The notes beneath the pieces are model-generated. The model had not been told where the DNA came from. It was given only the letters and a program-made list of their open reading frames with translations, and ran no database searches. Positions 35,901-47,894 of a stretch of 64,000 bases of DNA are shown here, piece by piece. The stretch covers positions 2,852,001 through 2,916,000 of the forward strand of contig CP126196.1 of the NCBI GenBank assembly GCA_030272155.1, written 5' to 3'. Source of the stretch: Tetradesmus obliquus. Its lineage: Eukaryota > Chlorophyta > Chlorophyceae > Sphaeropleales > Scenedesmaceae. Both the position numbers and the translations under genes were made by a program. Each line of letters begins with the position of its first letter. The first letter of the stretch is position 1.

Positions 35901-37161
35901 ACGTTGACACTTATATTTGGAGTTGGTCGGAAGCCCAGCAGGCATAGCCAGGTAGACGGTGATGCAGCTGCCACATCAGCATTGCTTGAAGTCTTGTCAC
36001 GACTAAGCAGTGCTGCAGCCCCTCACAAATCGCACAACATGTTGCTTCAAGCACACTGCAGCTGTGCCTGCAGTTGCCAGCTGCCAGAATGAACCGCAAT
36101 CTGGGGAACAAGGCTGCTGCACAACACCGCTGACAGCAGGGTCGCTTGCTGCGAGTTATACGCTGCTGCTGTGGCTGTTGTGCAGGCCTTTCGTGTCTGC
36201 ATATCACAAGCAGTATGACGGGCATTTACAGCTGCGTTTGTAGAATGGCGGGAACTTTTGCTTGTTTCGAGCAAACTTATCGACAGACTTGCACAGCAGA
36301 ACAAAAGAAACCAAATGTAAAATTTCTACATAAACGAGCTTGATGAAGGCTTCGAGTATAACCTGCCGTCCGGTTCAGGGGTCGGATGTGTTGTCGGGGT
36401 CGAGCTCAGCTCTGGGCTGACACTGATATATATCCATGTCCTGTATGCTATGATTTGTAGTAATCACTTATCAAGTATGCAAATTCAGTGGCTTGCAATG
36501 CTCCTGTAGCAGACATGCAGCAGTGCCGAGCACTTCAGTGCGGTGTATAGATTTTCATGCAGCTGCATGTGAGTCCATGCCATTACGGCGCGTCACACAT
36601 GCATAAACTATAAAGCATGTAATTAGAGCTTGTTATGTGCAGCTGCACAGGCATACACCCAGCGAGCCAGGCAGCTCAGCCTGACATGACATTGCTGCTG
36701 CAGCCACACAGCTGCTAGCAGCTGTTGAGCAGCACACGTCACAACGCCAGCCAGTGCACCAGACCACAGTGGTGCACACGCAGCCTAAGAGCTCCAGTCC
36801 AGCGTCTGAATAGTATAAGCAAAAACTGCTTCACAACGCGCATGAACGCATAGCTCCACGGTGCAGCACTTGAAAGGTTACAGCTCAGCCACACCCCAGC
36901 TGCAGTAACCACACCTCAATCTGGATTCAGTCACCGCATTCCTGTGCACCACGGCCATTGCAAGTGACTTATCTGCAAGCAACATCATGCATGCCAGCTG
37001 TCTCACAACAGCCTGCGTCAATAGCGCCTTGTACAGCAATAAGCATAGCAGCCGCCGTGTGCTGTGCCCGGCTGCACAGTTGTGGTCCTCTAGCTGGGGA
37101 ACACGTTATTCACAGACGATATACAGCATCTTGATAAACACTGCTGCTGCATGTACGCACA
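35901..37161. other. Intergenic, no gene seen
   Basis: Less repetitive and more AT-rich than the flanks. No coding exon, tRNA or other RNA recognised. Confidence 0.4.
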
Positions 37162-38699
37162 TCAGATGACTTGTGTGACCATCGACACCAGCCTGTAAGC
37201 GTTATAGCATGATGTGCGGCGCCAGGCCCCACCCGGCAGTGCTGGCAAAAGACTGTCCATAAAGGTGTCTGTCACCTCGTCATTTCTATCCACATCCAGG
37301 AGCTGCAGGCGGGACAGCTGTGTCAACATCACCAGCCCCTGCTGCGTGACAGCCGGATTGAACATCAGAGTCAAATGCCGCACCTGTGGCAGCTGGGCAA
37401 TGGCTGTCAAACACACTGTGCTCCCTAGCTCACAATCCCACAGATCAAAGTGGCGCAGCTGCGTGAGGCAGCACGCCAATGCCGCTGCTGCAGTGTCACC
37501 CACGCATGCACCACCACCCTGCAGGCTTAGGTATGTTAGGCCGGTGAGTGCCGTCAGACCCATGGCTGCACCCGGCATCACATCTGCAGCCAGCCCTGTG
37601 ATTGTTATCAGACTCCTCAACTCCCGCAGATCAAGGTGCTGCAAGCGCGTCAGCCCTGCTGTGCTGGCAATTACGTTCAGTCGCTCGTGCAGCTGCAGCT
37701 GCCTGCCTTCAACACCGGCCGCTGCCTGCTCCTCCTCCTCCTGCTCCTCCTGCTCCTCGTCAAAGCCAGGAACCATCCCGCCATAGTAAGCGCCGTCCCT
37801 ACCATATTGTTCAAAGTTGAAATCATCCAGGCGGGGCACCATCAGGCAAAGCTTGGTGAGTGTGGTGGCAGCAGCTACCCCTGCAAACACAGCTGCGTGC
37901 CACTGGCCAGGGATGTGTAAATCGCAGTTTACCTCCAGCTCGCATAGCTGCGGCAGCTGGCCCCAGACCGGCGCAGTAGCCACTGCGACTCCCCAATTCA
38001 TCTCCAGCCGCAACTCCTGGAGTGCTGGCAGCTGCTGCGCCAAGCGCAGCAGCGGCTGCTGCGCCAAGCGCAGCAGCGGCTGCTGCTCTCTGAAGCCCAC
38101 TTCCATGCTGAGTGCTGTCAGCTGCTGCAGCGGCATGACCGCTGCCAGCTGGCAGGACATGCACACCTCCAGTTCCAGGTACTGCAGCTGCGCGGGAAGC
38201 ACAGACAGTCCTGGCAGCATGCTCCGAGAAACCAGCCGTTGCAGCTGCTGCAGCCGGCCCATGTCAAGCGGCGGCAGCACCTGCTCATGCGTGTACTGAC
38301 CATCAGGCAAGATCAAGCACAAGTCAAGCTCCTGCAAGCGTGGTGGCGGCTGTGCCAGCAGCTGCTGCAGGGCGCTGAAACCTTGAGCTGCCAATGCCAT
38401 GCTGTCTAGCGTCATGTGAATTTCCAACCGAGTCAGCCTGCTCAGCTGGCTTAACACTGTCAAGCAGCTGTCAATGCCAGGCTCTCCCCAGCCTGGGTCG
38501 CCACTGAGCACAAGCTCCTGCAAGCTGCTGAGGCGTGGCAATGCCGCTGCGACAACAGCTGCATTACTCGCGAAGGCAGGATGCCCTAGCCTGTACCCCA
38601 ACTTCAAGTCCAGGCGCGTTAGGCTGTGTGCTGGCAGCACAGGCAGCAAGCCCACCGCCCGAGTTGCGTCACTCGTGAAGCTCACCAGGCGCAGGCCAA

Positions 38700-38743
<44 letters not shown>

Positions 38744-39230
38744 CGCCCAGCGCCTCTGGTAGCTGGCGCTGATGCTTCTGCTGTTGTCTTCACGGCTGCT
38801 GCTGAAGGATCTACTGCTGTTTCTGGCTGTTCCCAGCAGGTAGCAGCTGCTAGCTGCATGCTCGAGAGCAGCAGCTGCACCGCTGCTTCTTTGGTGATAG
38901 TGGCTGTCTCTGCGGCTGCTACATACCAGGAGTCAAACTTCAAGCTCCTGACTAGCGGCCCATGCTTTGCCAGCCAGGTGGCGAAGCTGGCTAGCTTGGT
39001 CTGCTGGAGTGGTGCAGTGGCCACAGCAGCGATGGACTTGCTGCTGCTGCTGCTACTGCTGCCCATCGTGAAGTGCGCGTCTGTGTTGCAGCCTGCACAC
39101 TGCTGCACTGCCAGCCGCCAGTCCTTGCACACACAGGCAGCTGTGCACAGGGTCTTGGGCGAAGAGCTGAAGGCAGGATGCTCCACAGCAAAGGGCAGCG
39201 CCAGCAAGCTGCTGTTTGGGGCAGCCTGCA
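37162..39230 (-). CDS. Leucine-rich repeat protein, F-box-like N-terminus
   Basis: One long open exon of about 688 codons. Near its start TAACVCKDWRLAVQQC resembles the end of an F-box (VCKxWR). The rest contains many irregular LRRs (SLTRLDLKLGYRL, SLQELVLSGDPG, RLQELDLCLIL, LPALQELRLEMNWG, LTYLSLQGGG), ending in QLSRLQLLDVDRN. A polyQ run (CTG on the plus strand, 38701-38740) interrupts the N-terminal part, and RLAQQPLL is tandemly duplicated. Algal F-box/LRR proteins usually act as substrate adaptors of SCF ubiquitin ligases; that role is inference. The frame enters through an acceptor-like ctttgtgcag with no ATG there, so a 5' exon beyond 39240 is missing. The first in-frame ATG is near 39063. 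Confidence 0.7.
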
Positions 39231-39749
39231 CAAAGCAGTATGAGCAGCAGCAGTTGCAGACAGAGCAGGTGACTCAGGTTTCCTTGTGGTAACCTGAACG
39301 AGGCCCACGTGCAAGCGGTATACAGGTTTGAGCAAGAAGTAGAGATTACTGCTTGCAGGAGCTGCAGCTGCAGACATTCAGCAAGGCTTCGAGCACGCTG
39401 GTGTGGCCAGCGGGACCATGCAACCCACCTCGTGGTCCTGCATGTTGCAGCGCGCTCAACAGGCTACAAAAAATTCACGTTCATCGAGGCCTTTCTTCCC
39501 ACAAGTCCGCGGCGTGGTGGTGCCCTCACTGTCCAGGCAAAGCCATCGGCAGAGTCCGAGGTTGAGCACACAAACAGACACGAGATGGCAAGATTATAAG
39601 CACAAGGTAAAGCTAACAGGTACGATGACACGTTCCGGCGTCGTCCATGCCCATGACCAGCAGCAATCAACGGTTGATTATCAACCTGGGAATGACTACC
39701 TGTTACAATTTCAAACACGCAGTTAGTGACAGCTTGTGAACAGCACTTG

Positions 39750-39951
39750 GGGGCGAACCACAAACCACCGTATAGGGGGGAAGGACGCGGGGTTTCCAGG
39801 ACCCCCTACCCCCTATGTGAAAAGTGGCTTCCGAAGGGGGAGTGGCTATAGCGGTAGCTACCGCATGGCGGGCTCGTCGAACCCATACCCCCTCCCCCGA
39901 AAGTGGCTACGTGTCCCCCCCCCCCCTATAGGGCGGTTTGTGGTTCGCCCC
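39750..39951. mobile_element. MITE-like element with ~32-bp terminal inverted repeats
   Basis: Left end ggggcgaaccacaaaccacc and right end, read in reverse complement, ggggcgaaccacaaaccgcc continue to pair to about 32 bases with two mismatches. The element is 202 bp, non-coding, with C/G-rich subterminal tracts and an inner palindromic stretch near 39850-39875. A trinucleotide ttg flanks both ends, a possible 3-bp target duplication. No transposase is present, so mobilisation would be in trans. Confidence 0.75.
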
Positions 39952-40349
39952 TTGATGATGTGCGTACTTGCCGTCCCAGCTCTGTTCGTTATAGGTACAT
40001 TACCCGTGGCTAAAGCACAGTTGGCAGCATAATTGAAAGCACGCAACTGCAGTGCACAATTTTCAACAGCTGCCAGTGCTTGACCACCCTACTTAAGTTG
40101 CCATGGATTCACAATTTGCTTGAGTGATCCTTTTATAGGACATCGCCATCGTTCAGGGCTATAGGTGCCTTGTAGACTGTCAGCAAGGGTCGCGTGAGCA
40201 CAGACAAGGACACAGCTGCTCTTACAACACCTTTCTGAAGGAATGACGTTTGATCACAACTTCAGAGGAGTTGAGGTGTAACTTGCTGCAAGTGCAGGTA
40301 CAGCTTAGGGCTGTACAGACCCAGTTGTCTCTGTACCTGGACACCACCA

Positions 40350-40650
40350 CCTCACACCCTAAGAATTGCATCTCGTCCGCGCACACGACACGGCTGGCCC
40401 TCGGGCGCTGGTCAATTGCTTTTCGGATATAACACTACAACTTCCTTGAAGCGGATTTGCGATTGCTGCCGTCTATTTGGCAAAAAAGGCTCCTCATCCA
40501 GGCCAGTGCCACCTCAAAGTCTTTCGACTCTATCTCGTCCGAGCATACGGCATGCCCGGCCCTCAGGCGCTGGTCAGGCACATTTTGGACATAACACTAC
40601 AACTTCGTTGAAGCAGATTTGCGATTGCTACGTTCTAAGTATCCAGGCCA
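40350..40650 (+). repeat. Diverged two-copy direct repeat
   Basis: The blocks at about 40366-40478 and 40531-40640 share catctcgtccgcgcacac-type, ggccctcgggcgctggtca-type and ataacactacaacttc-type segments in the same order. No coding sense recognised; the surrounding 39952-40857 holds no gene. Confidence 0.7.
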
Positions 40651-40857
40651 GAGGGTGCCGTGGGATCCCACGCCACCCCCCCAAGATTATGCGCCCTAAA
40701 TGGACATGCTCCACATCACTGCAGCGCACTACACCAGCGGCTGGAACCGCTGACACTTTCAAAATGCGGCGTGTAGGCAAATTCCACCAGCACACAAGTT
40801 CTTTACTTCAAACCGCCCAAGCCTGCGAGCCATCACTATCACCAGGTCAACAGCTGG

Positions 40858-41401
40858 CTAGCCGAGCGTGTCAGGCCGCAGCAGCAGCTTGCCGGTGGTC
40901 TTCCTGCCTGTCAAGTCCTGCTGCGCCTGCGCTACTGCAGACAGCGGGTACACCTTGTGCACCTCAGGTACCACCACGCCCTGCTGCACCAGTTGCAGCA
41001 GCTCTGCAGTCAAGCTGGCTGTGAGGCCTGGCTCTGCAGCCAGAGTGCTGAAGAGGCTGGGCCGCATCAGGCGGGCCGATTTCTCTGCAAGCCTGCATGT
41101 GAATCAGCAGCATAGGGCAAGGCCGTCGACAGAGAGGCAGAGCTTTAGGAAGGTGGGTTATTTTGTGAGGTGCCGTTGGGTAAAGGCACTATGGTGGATA
41201 CAACAGCACACCAATAACATTTGCAAACATCTCACTCCAGTCGCGCAAACACAGCCAACAGATGCAGCACCTGCAGGCACAAGAAAGCTCATGACAGCTG
41301 GCGGATCTTATGCTGGCACAGCACACTCCGCATGGTCTCAGAGCACTGCAAAGTGCCTTCAAGCTCGCAGACAGCTAGGCGCCTGCTGCTGCTGCTGCTG
41401 C

Positions 41402-41437
<36 letters not shown>

Positions 41438-41870
41438 ACACCTGAGCACGTCAAAGGGCTCCGGCTTTCCTGACGCGTTGCCAAAGCAGATGAGCCAGCC
41501 CAGGTAGTCCAGGCACTTGAGGCTGGCATCAAACGTGGACTTGCCCACACCGTCATACACAAACTGCGGCGGCAGCAGGAGCAGCATGTGTTCAAAGCGC
41601 AGCGTTACTGAGAGGCGTATGGTGATTGTCCAGGTAGCACCAGCAAGCAAGCAGCATGCCTCAGCAATGACAAATATACAGCTGGAGGCGGCTACGCTAT
41701 GCCCTGAAGGTAGCGTGCAGGAGAACTCCCATGCAGTGGGCCAGGATGACCAGTCTGCCATTTGCTCAAGTCCTCACCTTCACGCCCTTGCCGTTTGTCA
41801 GTTGCATCACGCGCTGCACCACATCCTCATGGCTGTACAGGATGACATCGCTGCAGCCGCAGCGCCTGCA

Positions 41871-41925
<55 letters not shown>

Positions 41926-43788
41926 GTCGATTCACCAGAAACGTTGTGCATGTCCAGTTGAGCCGTTTCCCATTTAAGGTCGTCCTGACATGTGCATACT
42001 CCTGCTTGCTGCAGCAGCTGCTCACTTTGCCACTTCTGCCTTCTCAGGCGTTGATGTTGTGCCGATGACCTTGGCGCCAATGTGGCTGCACAGCTGGCAC
42101 AGCAGCTGCCCCGTGCCACCAGCAGCTGCATGCACCAGCACCCAGTCACCTGCATGCATCGCAACACAAACACTGATGCACAAGCGCGACAGTAATGCAC
42201 AAGGTCAGCTCCTAGCTGAGACACACGGCAGCAGCTGGTGTCTGCACACTCACATGCCTGACGTGTAAATCAAAAGTGCTAGGCAACTCACCAGGCTGCC
42301 TGTCAGGCTGCAGCGCGCACGTGAAGCCGCAGCAATCCAACCTTCCTGCAGGCCAGCTACTCGAAGCAACAACAATACCACCACCAGCTCTGCCCAGAGC
42401 CATCTAGCCAAGCCAGCACCACCCACCCCACCTGCAGCAACTTGGCAGGTCGTCTTCACCATCGACAGTGCCGTCAGGCCCTGCAGCAGCACAGCAGCAG
42501 CAGCCTGTGTGCTGACACCTTGTGGCAGCTTGGTGACCAGGCCAGCCTGCACTGCTGTAAACTCAGCAAAGCTACCGCCCAGGGTGGAGCGGGACACATA
42601 GCCAACACTGTCGCCGACTGCCAAGCCAGTGACGCCTGCACGCACAGCAGCAACGCACAGCAGCGCAGCCAGGCAGGTGTTTTGAGTGTCAGAAAACAAC
42701 AACATACACTCAATTATCAAACAACAGCCAGCTTTTTTATGGTTGCATGCTTGGTGACCAAGCCAGCCTGCACTGCTGTGAACTCAGCAAAGCTGCCGCC
42801 CAGGGTGGAGCGGGACACATAGCCGACGATGTCGCCGACTGCCAAGCCAGTGACGCCTGCACGCACAGGCAAGTGCCAACAGCCAGGCCTTATGGCAGGT
42901 GGAGTTACACGTGCCAGTAAAAACAAGAAGAAGGGCATTATGTTAGTTGCATGCTTGTCGTTCAGCTGCAGGAGCGGGCATTACATGTTGCGATGTGCAT
43001 GTGCTCAGCAGCACAGAAGTAGCGGGCGGAGGTGAATTCGTGTGTAGCTGCTGCATGTAATTACATTGTGTACTGTTGCTGCAGTGACAAGCTCACCTGG
43101 TCCCACTTCTACCACTGTGCCTGCGCCTTCCTCCCCTAGGCCTGCAGGGAACGTTGAACGAGGGTACAGCCCGCTGCGGTGGTATGTGTCTATGAAGTTC
43201 ACCTGGAAGGCACGTAGCAGCAGCATGTGGCAGTGGCAAAGACACACACCGGTATTGGGATGCACCATATGATGTAGCAGTGAGCAGGGGTTGATATATG
43301 CAAGGCAGGGTTCTGCCAGCACTGATTAAACCTACAGCAGCTTTGCGAGTGAAGCGTGCTGTTGTGCCCATCATGCCGTTGTGCCCATCATGCCATGATG
43401 ATGGGCATGCGCACACACGCGGATGTGCTGCACCCCAGGCAGCAAGGTGCAGAGCTTGCAGGGAGACCATATTACTGTTTGTGTGGGAAGTTGCTTGTAA
43501 ACGAACTCATTGCACTGTGCAGGGCACCCATGCGTTTCCTGCAAGCAAATGCAGCAGCTCACTCACCCCAGCATACTCATTCTTGATGACAACCTGGCCC
43601 TCCCCTGCAGTCGGCCTGTCGATGTCCGTGAATTTCAGGACCTCTGTACCTCCGTGCTCGTTGAATATGACCGCTTTCATGCTGCTGGCCATGGATCTGC
43701 AGTGGATTGCGAAAGCTTTGGAACTGGGTGTGGCAGCAGTACACCTGCCAAATGAACGCCTGAACAGCGTGACAGAAGCTCCACGCAT
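40858..43788 (-). CDS. Zeta-crystallin-like quinone oxidoreductase (MDR family)
   Basis: Seven in-phase exons: 43788-43567, 43202-43097, 42635-42432, 42149-42026, 41865-41778, 41563-41442, 41092-40858. They give 366 residues including a presequence-like N-terminus (MRGASVTLFRRSFGRC) before MKAVIFNEHGGTEVLKF; without it, about 330, the family size. Landmarks: VNFIDTYHRSGLYP, GLGEEGAGTVVEVGPG, the NADPH-binding VLVHAAAGGTGQLLCQL, FDASLKCLDYLGWLICFG and a C-terminal LTGRKTTGKLLLRP. The enzyme reduces quinones with NADPH and lacks the zinc ligands of alcohol dehydrogenases. Organelle import is inferred from the presequence. A decoy copy of exon 3 lies in intron 2. Divergent from LSM8. Confidence 0.9.
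41874..41924 (+). repeat. (CAG)n run, (CTG)n in gene sense
   Basis: About 17 triplets ending near the acceptor of quinone oxidoreductase exon 5 (41865). Confidence 0.85.
42745..42858 (-). repeat. Decoy copy of quinone oxidoreductase exon 3 5' half
   Basis: Repeats the acceptor and first roughly 110 bases of exon 3 (GVTGLAVGDIVGYVSRST, FAEFTAVQAGLVTK) nearly perfectly and then breaks off. It lies about 220 bp upstream of the real exon start at 42635. Confidence 0.93.
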
Positions 43789-44204
43789 TGAAGAGAGACC
43801 TGTTGTCGTACGTAGACCATCTGCTTGTATGCTCAACGTTCCGGCAAGGCGACAAAATACGCAGTTCGTCACTTGTGTGACTGAACCAGGGCTTGCGTGA
43901 TAGGGCTTGTCCTGAACGTGCAGTCATGCGCACGGTGTTTGAAACGCTTTGGCAACAGCAATAATCCGACTGAGTCATACACTCATCCTCAGTTCGCAAA
44001 GATCACGGAAGTTTGGCGGTGCTCAGCGTCCAACCTCTCACATAGCTTGCACCCACTGTCAATACTAGGTTGCGTTGTTGTAACTTCTGGACGTTAGAAG
44101 TGCATCTGGGGCTCGGTGAATTAGCAACTGCACCAGCAGTAGCAGTAGTAGCACCAGCACTAGCAGCATCAGACGGCCTGTGCCTTCCTCCGTTTGCTGC
44201 TGCC
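43789..44204. promoter_or_regulatory. Divergent quinone oxidoreductase/LSM8 promoter region
   Basis: 416 bp between the two start codons. No core promoter motif recognised; called from the arrangement. Confidence 0.4.
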
Positions 44205-45967
44205 ATGTCTTCGAAGCCAGACGTTATTGGCTTTGCGCACCTGATTGGAGGTACGCCGAGCTAAGCTACACTCACTCAGTGCGATCTTCAGCCAGTGGCA
44301 GGCGTACTGCTACTGCTGCTCCTGCAGCTGCCTGTTGCTCACTGCTTCTCCTGCTGTGCAGAGGTCATTGAGGTCATCACAAACGACGGGCGAGTAGTGA
44401 AGGTACGCGTCGTTTATGTCCTAGTAGGTTAGATCATCTGCAGCAGGTGCAGCACGCTTTGCCGCTGCCCTGCAGGAAACAGCTGAGCATGCGGCTGTGG
44501 CTGTGTCCAACCCTGCAAGCTCAGCAGTAGCCCGCCCTGCACTTGCAAGATCACTGTTTGTTTGTTAATGCTGATTACTGCTGCTGCTTTTGCAGGGCAT
44601 TCTGCGTGGCTATGACCAAGTCAACAACCTCATCATCCAGGACTGCTGCGAGCTGGTGTTTAGCACTACGGTGCGTGGCTCACCAAAACACATTGGCTTT
44701 GCGCCCGGCTGCTGCTATGCACAGTTCATTGAGGCGCAGCTCATGCTTATTGCTGGCTGGTGTAAAGACGCGAAGTTATGTACAAGGCAGCTGCTTTGAG
44801 GACGCTGCAGTACAGCAGCGAGCAGTTCCTGCAAGCAAGCAGAGGTGCAGGAGCCCGTTTCTTTCTGCAGCTGGCGTCGCATGCGCTAGCAGAACAGCAA
44901 AGCAGCAGCAGAGCAGCAGCTGTTGGCACGCCTTTCCTGCACATTTACAGTAGAAGCTGTCTGCTTGCAGCCATGCAGTGCATTGGGTGTACATCTTATG
45001 TTTGCAACCATGCTGCTGCGTGTTATCTCTGAGGGTGTGTCTACTGGCATGCTCAAGCACATGCCGCCCCTGCTGTAACATGACAGTTTAAGGCATGGTA
45101 AATGCACAACTGCTGTGCTGCTGTAACATGACAGTTTAAGGCATGGTAAATGCACAACTGCTGTGCTGCTGTAACATGACAGTTTAAGGCATGGTAAATG
45201 CACAACTGCTGTGCTGCTGTAACATGACAGTTTAAGGCATGGTAAATGCACAACTGCTGTGCTGCTGTAACATGACAGTTTAAGGCATGGTAAATGCACA
45301 ACTGCTGTGCTGCTGTAACATGACAGTTTAAGGCATGGTAAATGCACAACTGCTGTGCTGCTGTAACATGACAGTTTAAGGCATGGTAAATGCACAACTG
45401 CTGTGCTGCTGTAACATGACAGTTTAAGGCATGGTAAATGCACAACTGCTGTGCTGCTGTAACATGACAGTTTAAGGCATGATAAATGCACAACTGCTGT
45501 GCTGCTGGCCCCTGTCGATTCTGCTGCTTGCAGTCTGGCGTGCAGATGGCAGAAATGGGCCTGCAGCTCATAAGAGGAGACAACGTGTGAGTGGCAACAC
45601 AACACAGTGAAATGTGCTCAAGGATTGATGGTGCCGCATCTCGCGACTGACACACAGCAGCGGGCGCTGAACAGTTGCTTGATAAATTATCACATCTTGC
45701 TGTTTGCCCCTGCCGCCTGCCGAGCATGGCTGCTTGCATGTTACAGAGCAGCCGTGCTGCTGCATTGCAGTGAGAGTGGCGGCATGCTAACTGCTGCACT
45801 GTGTACTGCCACTGCCAGTGATGCACGCTCAAACACCTGCTACTGCTGCCTCATCACTGCTGCTGCTGCTGTGCAGTGCTGTCATCGGCGAGGTGGATGA
45901 GGAGCTGTACGATTCGCTGGACCTAGACAACATGCGGGCACCACCACTGCGCGCCATCAAGCACTGA
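44205..45967 (+). CDS. LSM8: U6 snRNA-associated Sm-like protein LSM8
   Basis: Five exons, 44205-44250, 44362-44402, 44596-44670, 45534-45586 and 45877-45967, give 101 residues, the normal LSM8 size. The Sm1 motif reads VIEVITNDGRVVKGILRGYD then VNNLIIQDCCELVF. The Sm2 part reads GLQLIRGDNVAVIGEVDEE, then DNMRAPPLRAIKH to the stop. The GEVDEELYDSLDL segment after Sm2 is typical of LSM8 rather than LSM1. LSM2-8 binds the U6 snRNA 3' end in the nucleus and supports splicing. The N-terminus (MSSKPDVIGFAHLIG) is unlike the usual start, so exon 1 is less certain. Intron 3 holds the 48-bp minisatellite. Confidence 0.92.
45076..45507 (+). repeat. 48-bp minisatellite, nine copies, in LSM8 intron 3
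   Basis: Units begin taacatgacagtttaaggca at 45076 and every 48 bp up to 45460. They are identical except for one G-to-A change in the last unit (gcatgataaatg). Because 48 is a multiple of three, long artificial open frames cross it on the minus strand. Confidence 0.97.
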
Positions 45968-46680
45968 ACAGCAGAAGCAGCAGCAGCAGCAGCAGCAGCA
46001 GTAACAGCAGTAGCAGCAGCCAAACGGGTGCCAGCACCTGCAGCGCGGGATGCATCTGCCAATCGTAGCATCCTAGAGCACAACATCCAGCCATGAAGCG
46101 CTGTGGAGCAGCAGAAGCAGTGGCACTGCAGCACCAGCTGAACCCGATCAACAGCAGTGGGCTTTCACGCAGCAGAAGGGAGTCACTGGAGTGCTTCAGC
46201 AGCGCTGGCGCTCTATTGCGAGGGCTTGCAGCCGAGAGTCTCACAGCGACGCATGTGCAAACAACATTACCAGCAAAGCGTCAATTTGTTTGTTACAGTG
46301 CTGCAGCAGAGTGGGTGATCAATCTGCTGGCTTATGCACCATGCGCATGCTAGCTAGTGCCTGGCAAGATGCCAAGGCAGTTGGATGGTATGTGTGATAT
46401 GTGGCATGTGCCATCATGGTCATCAGCATGGCTGAACCAGCAATTGCTTGGTTGGATCCCAGCAGCAGAGCTCTATGCTGCATGCCCACTCTACAAAGGA
46501 TGTATGCATATGCACGTGCAAATGCAAGCATGGACACTATTCACGCCTGCTGGCGGGCAAGTTGATCCTTCTCGTGCATGCTCTGATGCCACGCACGCAT
46601 GCTCTGACGCCATGCACGGGCCAGTAGCACTGCAGACTGCAGCAACGTTATGCGCAGCCGTGCGCTTACTGGCATCTTTC
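45968..46680. other. No gene seen
   Basis: LSM8 3' flank and 3' flank of the glycine-zipper gene, convergent. A minus-strand TGTAA is near 46294. A CAG-rich stretch follows the LSM8 stop. Confidence 0.4.
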
Positions 46681-47291
46681 TCACTCCCGTGTCTCCTGCA
46701 CTCCTGGTAACCCTGGAATCTGTACATTGGCTGCTTGCGCATCACCGCCAGCCGCTGCTGCATCGTCCCCTGGTGCTGGCAGCACCACTGCCTCCACCCT
46801 GCCAGCCTCCGAGGTTGCCTCAGCGGCAGTGATCTGGCCCACTGCGGTACCCAGCAGCGCACCAGCAGCAGCCCCTGCTGCAGCACCCAGCCCTCCTGCA
46901 AGCATGCGCAGCGCAGCATTATGATCAGTATAGATGCAATGTGTGGTGGCGTGCACGCAGCACGACAGCGCAGCGTGGCAATTATGTTGTGCCTGGCAGT
47001 CAGACCATTACTACTCCACGTCGTTTGTTGAACAGCAAGCGTAAACTGACGTGCTGCTAGCAGCCTACCTTCTGGCGGGTGGTGTTCCTGACTGAGCAAC
47101 AGCAGCAGCAGTGCAAGGCCACTGCTGGCAGTAGCCCTCTCACCTGTCACGGTGCCTAGCCCAACCGCTCCAGCAGCAGCACCAGTCAAAGCTCCTGCAG
47201 TTTTCGCTTTCGAAGCTACGCCAGCCCCGTTGTCTGCACTCGCACGCTCTCCACCCTCCATGGGTACTGGGCCTTGCTGAGACTCACTCAT
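46681..47291 (-). CDS. Small glycine-zipper protein A
   Basis: Two exons, 47291-47144 and 46895-46681, give 120 residues. After a hydrophilic start (MSESQQGPVPMEGGERAS) comes a glycine-zipper segment TAGALTGAAAGAVGLGTVTG that continues as GLGAAAGAAAGALLGTAVGQ across the intron, then an acidic tail (LPAPGDDAAAAGG, IPGLPGVQETRE). Regular GxxxG spacing suggests helix packing in or on a membrane. No signal peptide is seen. Function unknown. It starts head-to-head with a second glycine-zipper gene and may be its paralogue. Confidence 0.7.
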
Positions 47292-47653
47292 TGTTACTGT
47301 GTGGGGGAATATGGATTGAGGAAGAAGTTCTGATAGAGTAAATAAAGTTCAGCTTGTCGTTCACAAAGGTCAAGCTGAGATGATGTTGGACAGCCAGCTC
47401 GGACCAGACCAAGGTTGACGTGCGACGCAGCAAGAGGACACGAGGACGCAGAACACTCACCACATCAGTCCAGCTGGATCCACTTGAACCTCCAGCTACA
47501 GCGATATTTGTCACTGCGCAAGCACATCTACTGTGACTCACGTCTTCATCGCCGATCTGCAGCACTGCTGAGCTGGTTGTATTCGTTGTCTGTTTGTGCT
47601 GTAGCAGCACTGCGATCAACTCCGTTCACGAAGGCAACACCTGCTAGATCGTC
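47292..47653. promoter_or_regulatory. Divergent promoter of the two glycine-zipper genes
   Basis: 362 bp between the two ATGs. No recognised motif; co-regulation is inferred from shared position and similar products. Confidence 0.4.
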
Positions 47654-47859
47654 ATGTCCAACACCGGCAGAGATGCTGAGCAGGGCATTCCTGCTATTGA
47701 CCCAGCAGCAGTGAGTTTGCTGTATGACAGATCGCACTCCGTTCACAATTTGCAGTGCCAGCCGCTAGCAGGTGCATGATCAACAGATGTTTCAGCCAAA
47801 CTAATCAGCACAGTTGTCGTGTCAGCTTTACACCTCCTGCAGATGCCTGAGCATGCACC

Positions 47860-47894
<35 letters not shown>

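Noticed and set aside
43370-43410. Palindromic tgcccatcatgcc repeats as an operator or terminator
   Set aside because: Short imperfect hairpin inside an intron of the quinone oxidoreductase gene; no further support.
45076-45507. Possible CRISPR array (regular repeats)
   Set aside because: Units are directly adjacent without unique spacers and sit in a eukaryotic intron; it is a minisatellite.
44886-45605. Long minus-strand open frames made of a repeated 16-residue unit
   Set aside because: They arise because the intronic minisatellite unit is 48 bp, a multiple of three. They lie inside the LSM8 intron and have no start or splice context.
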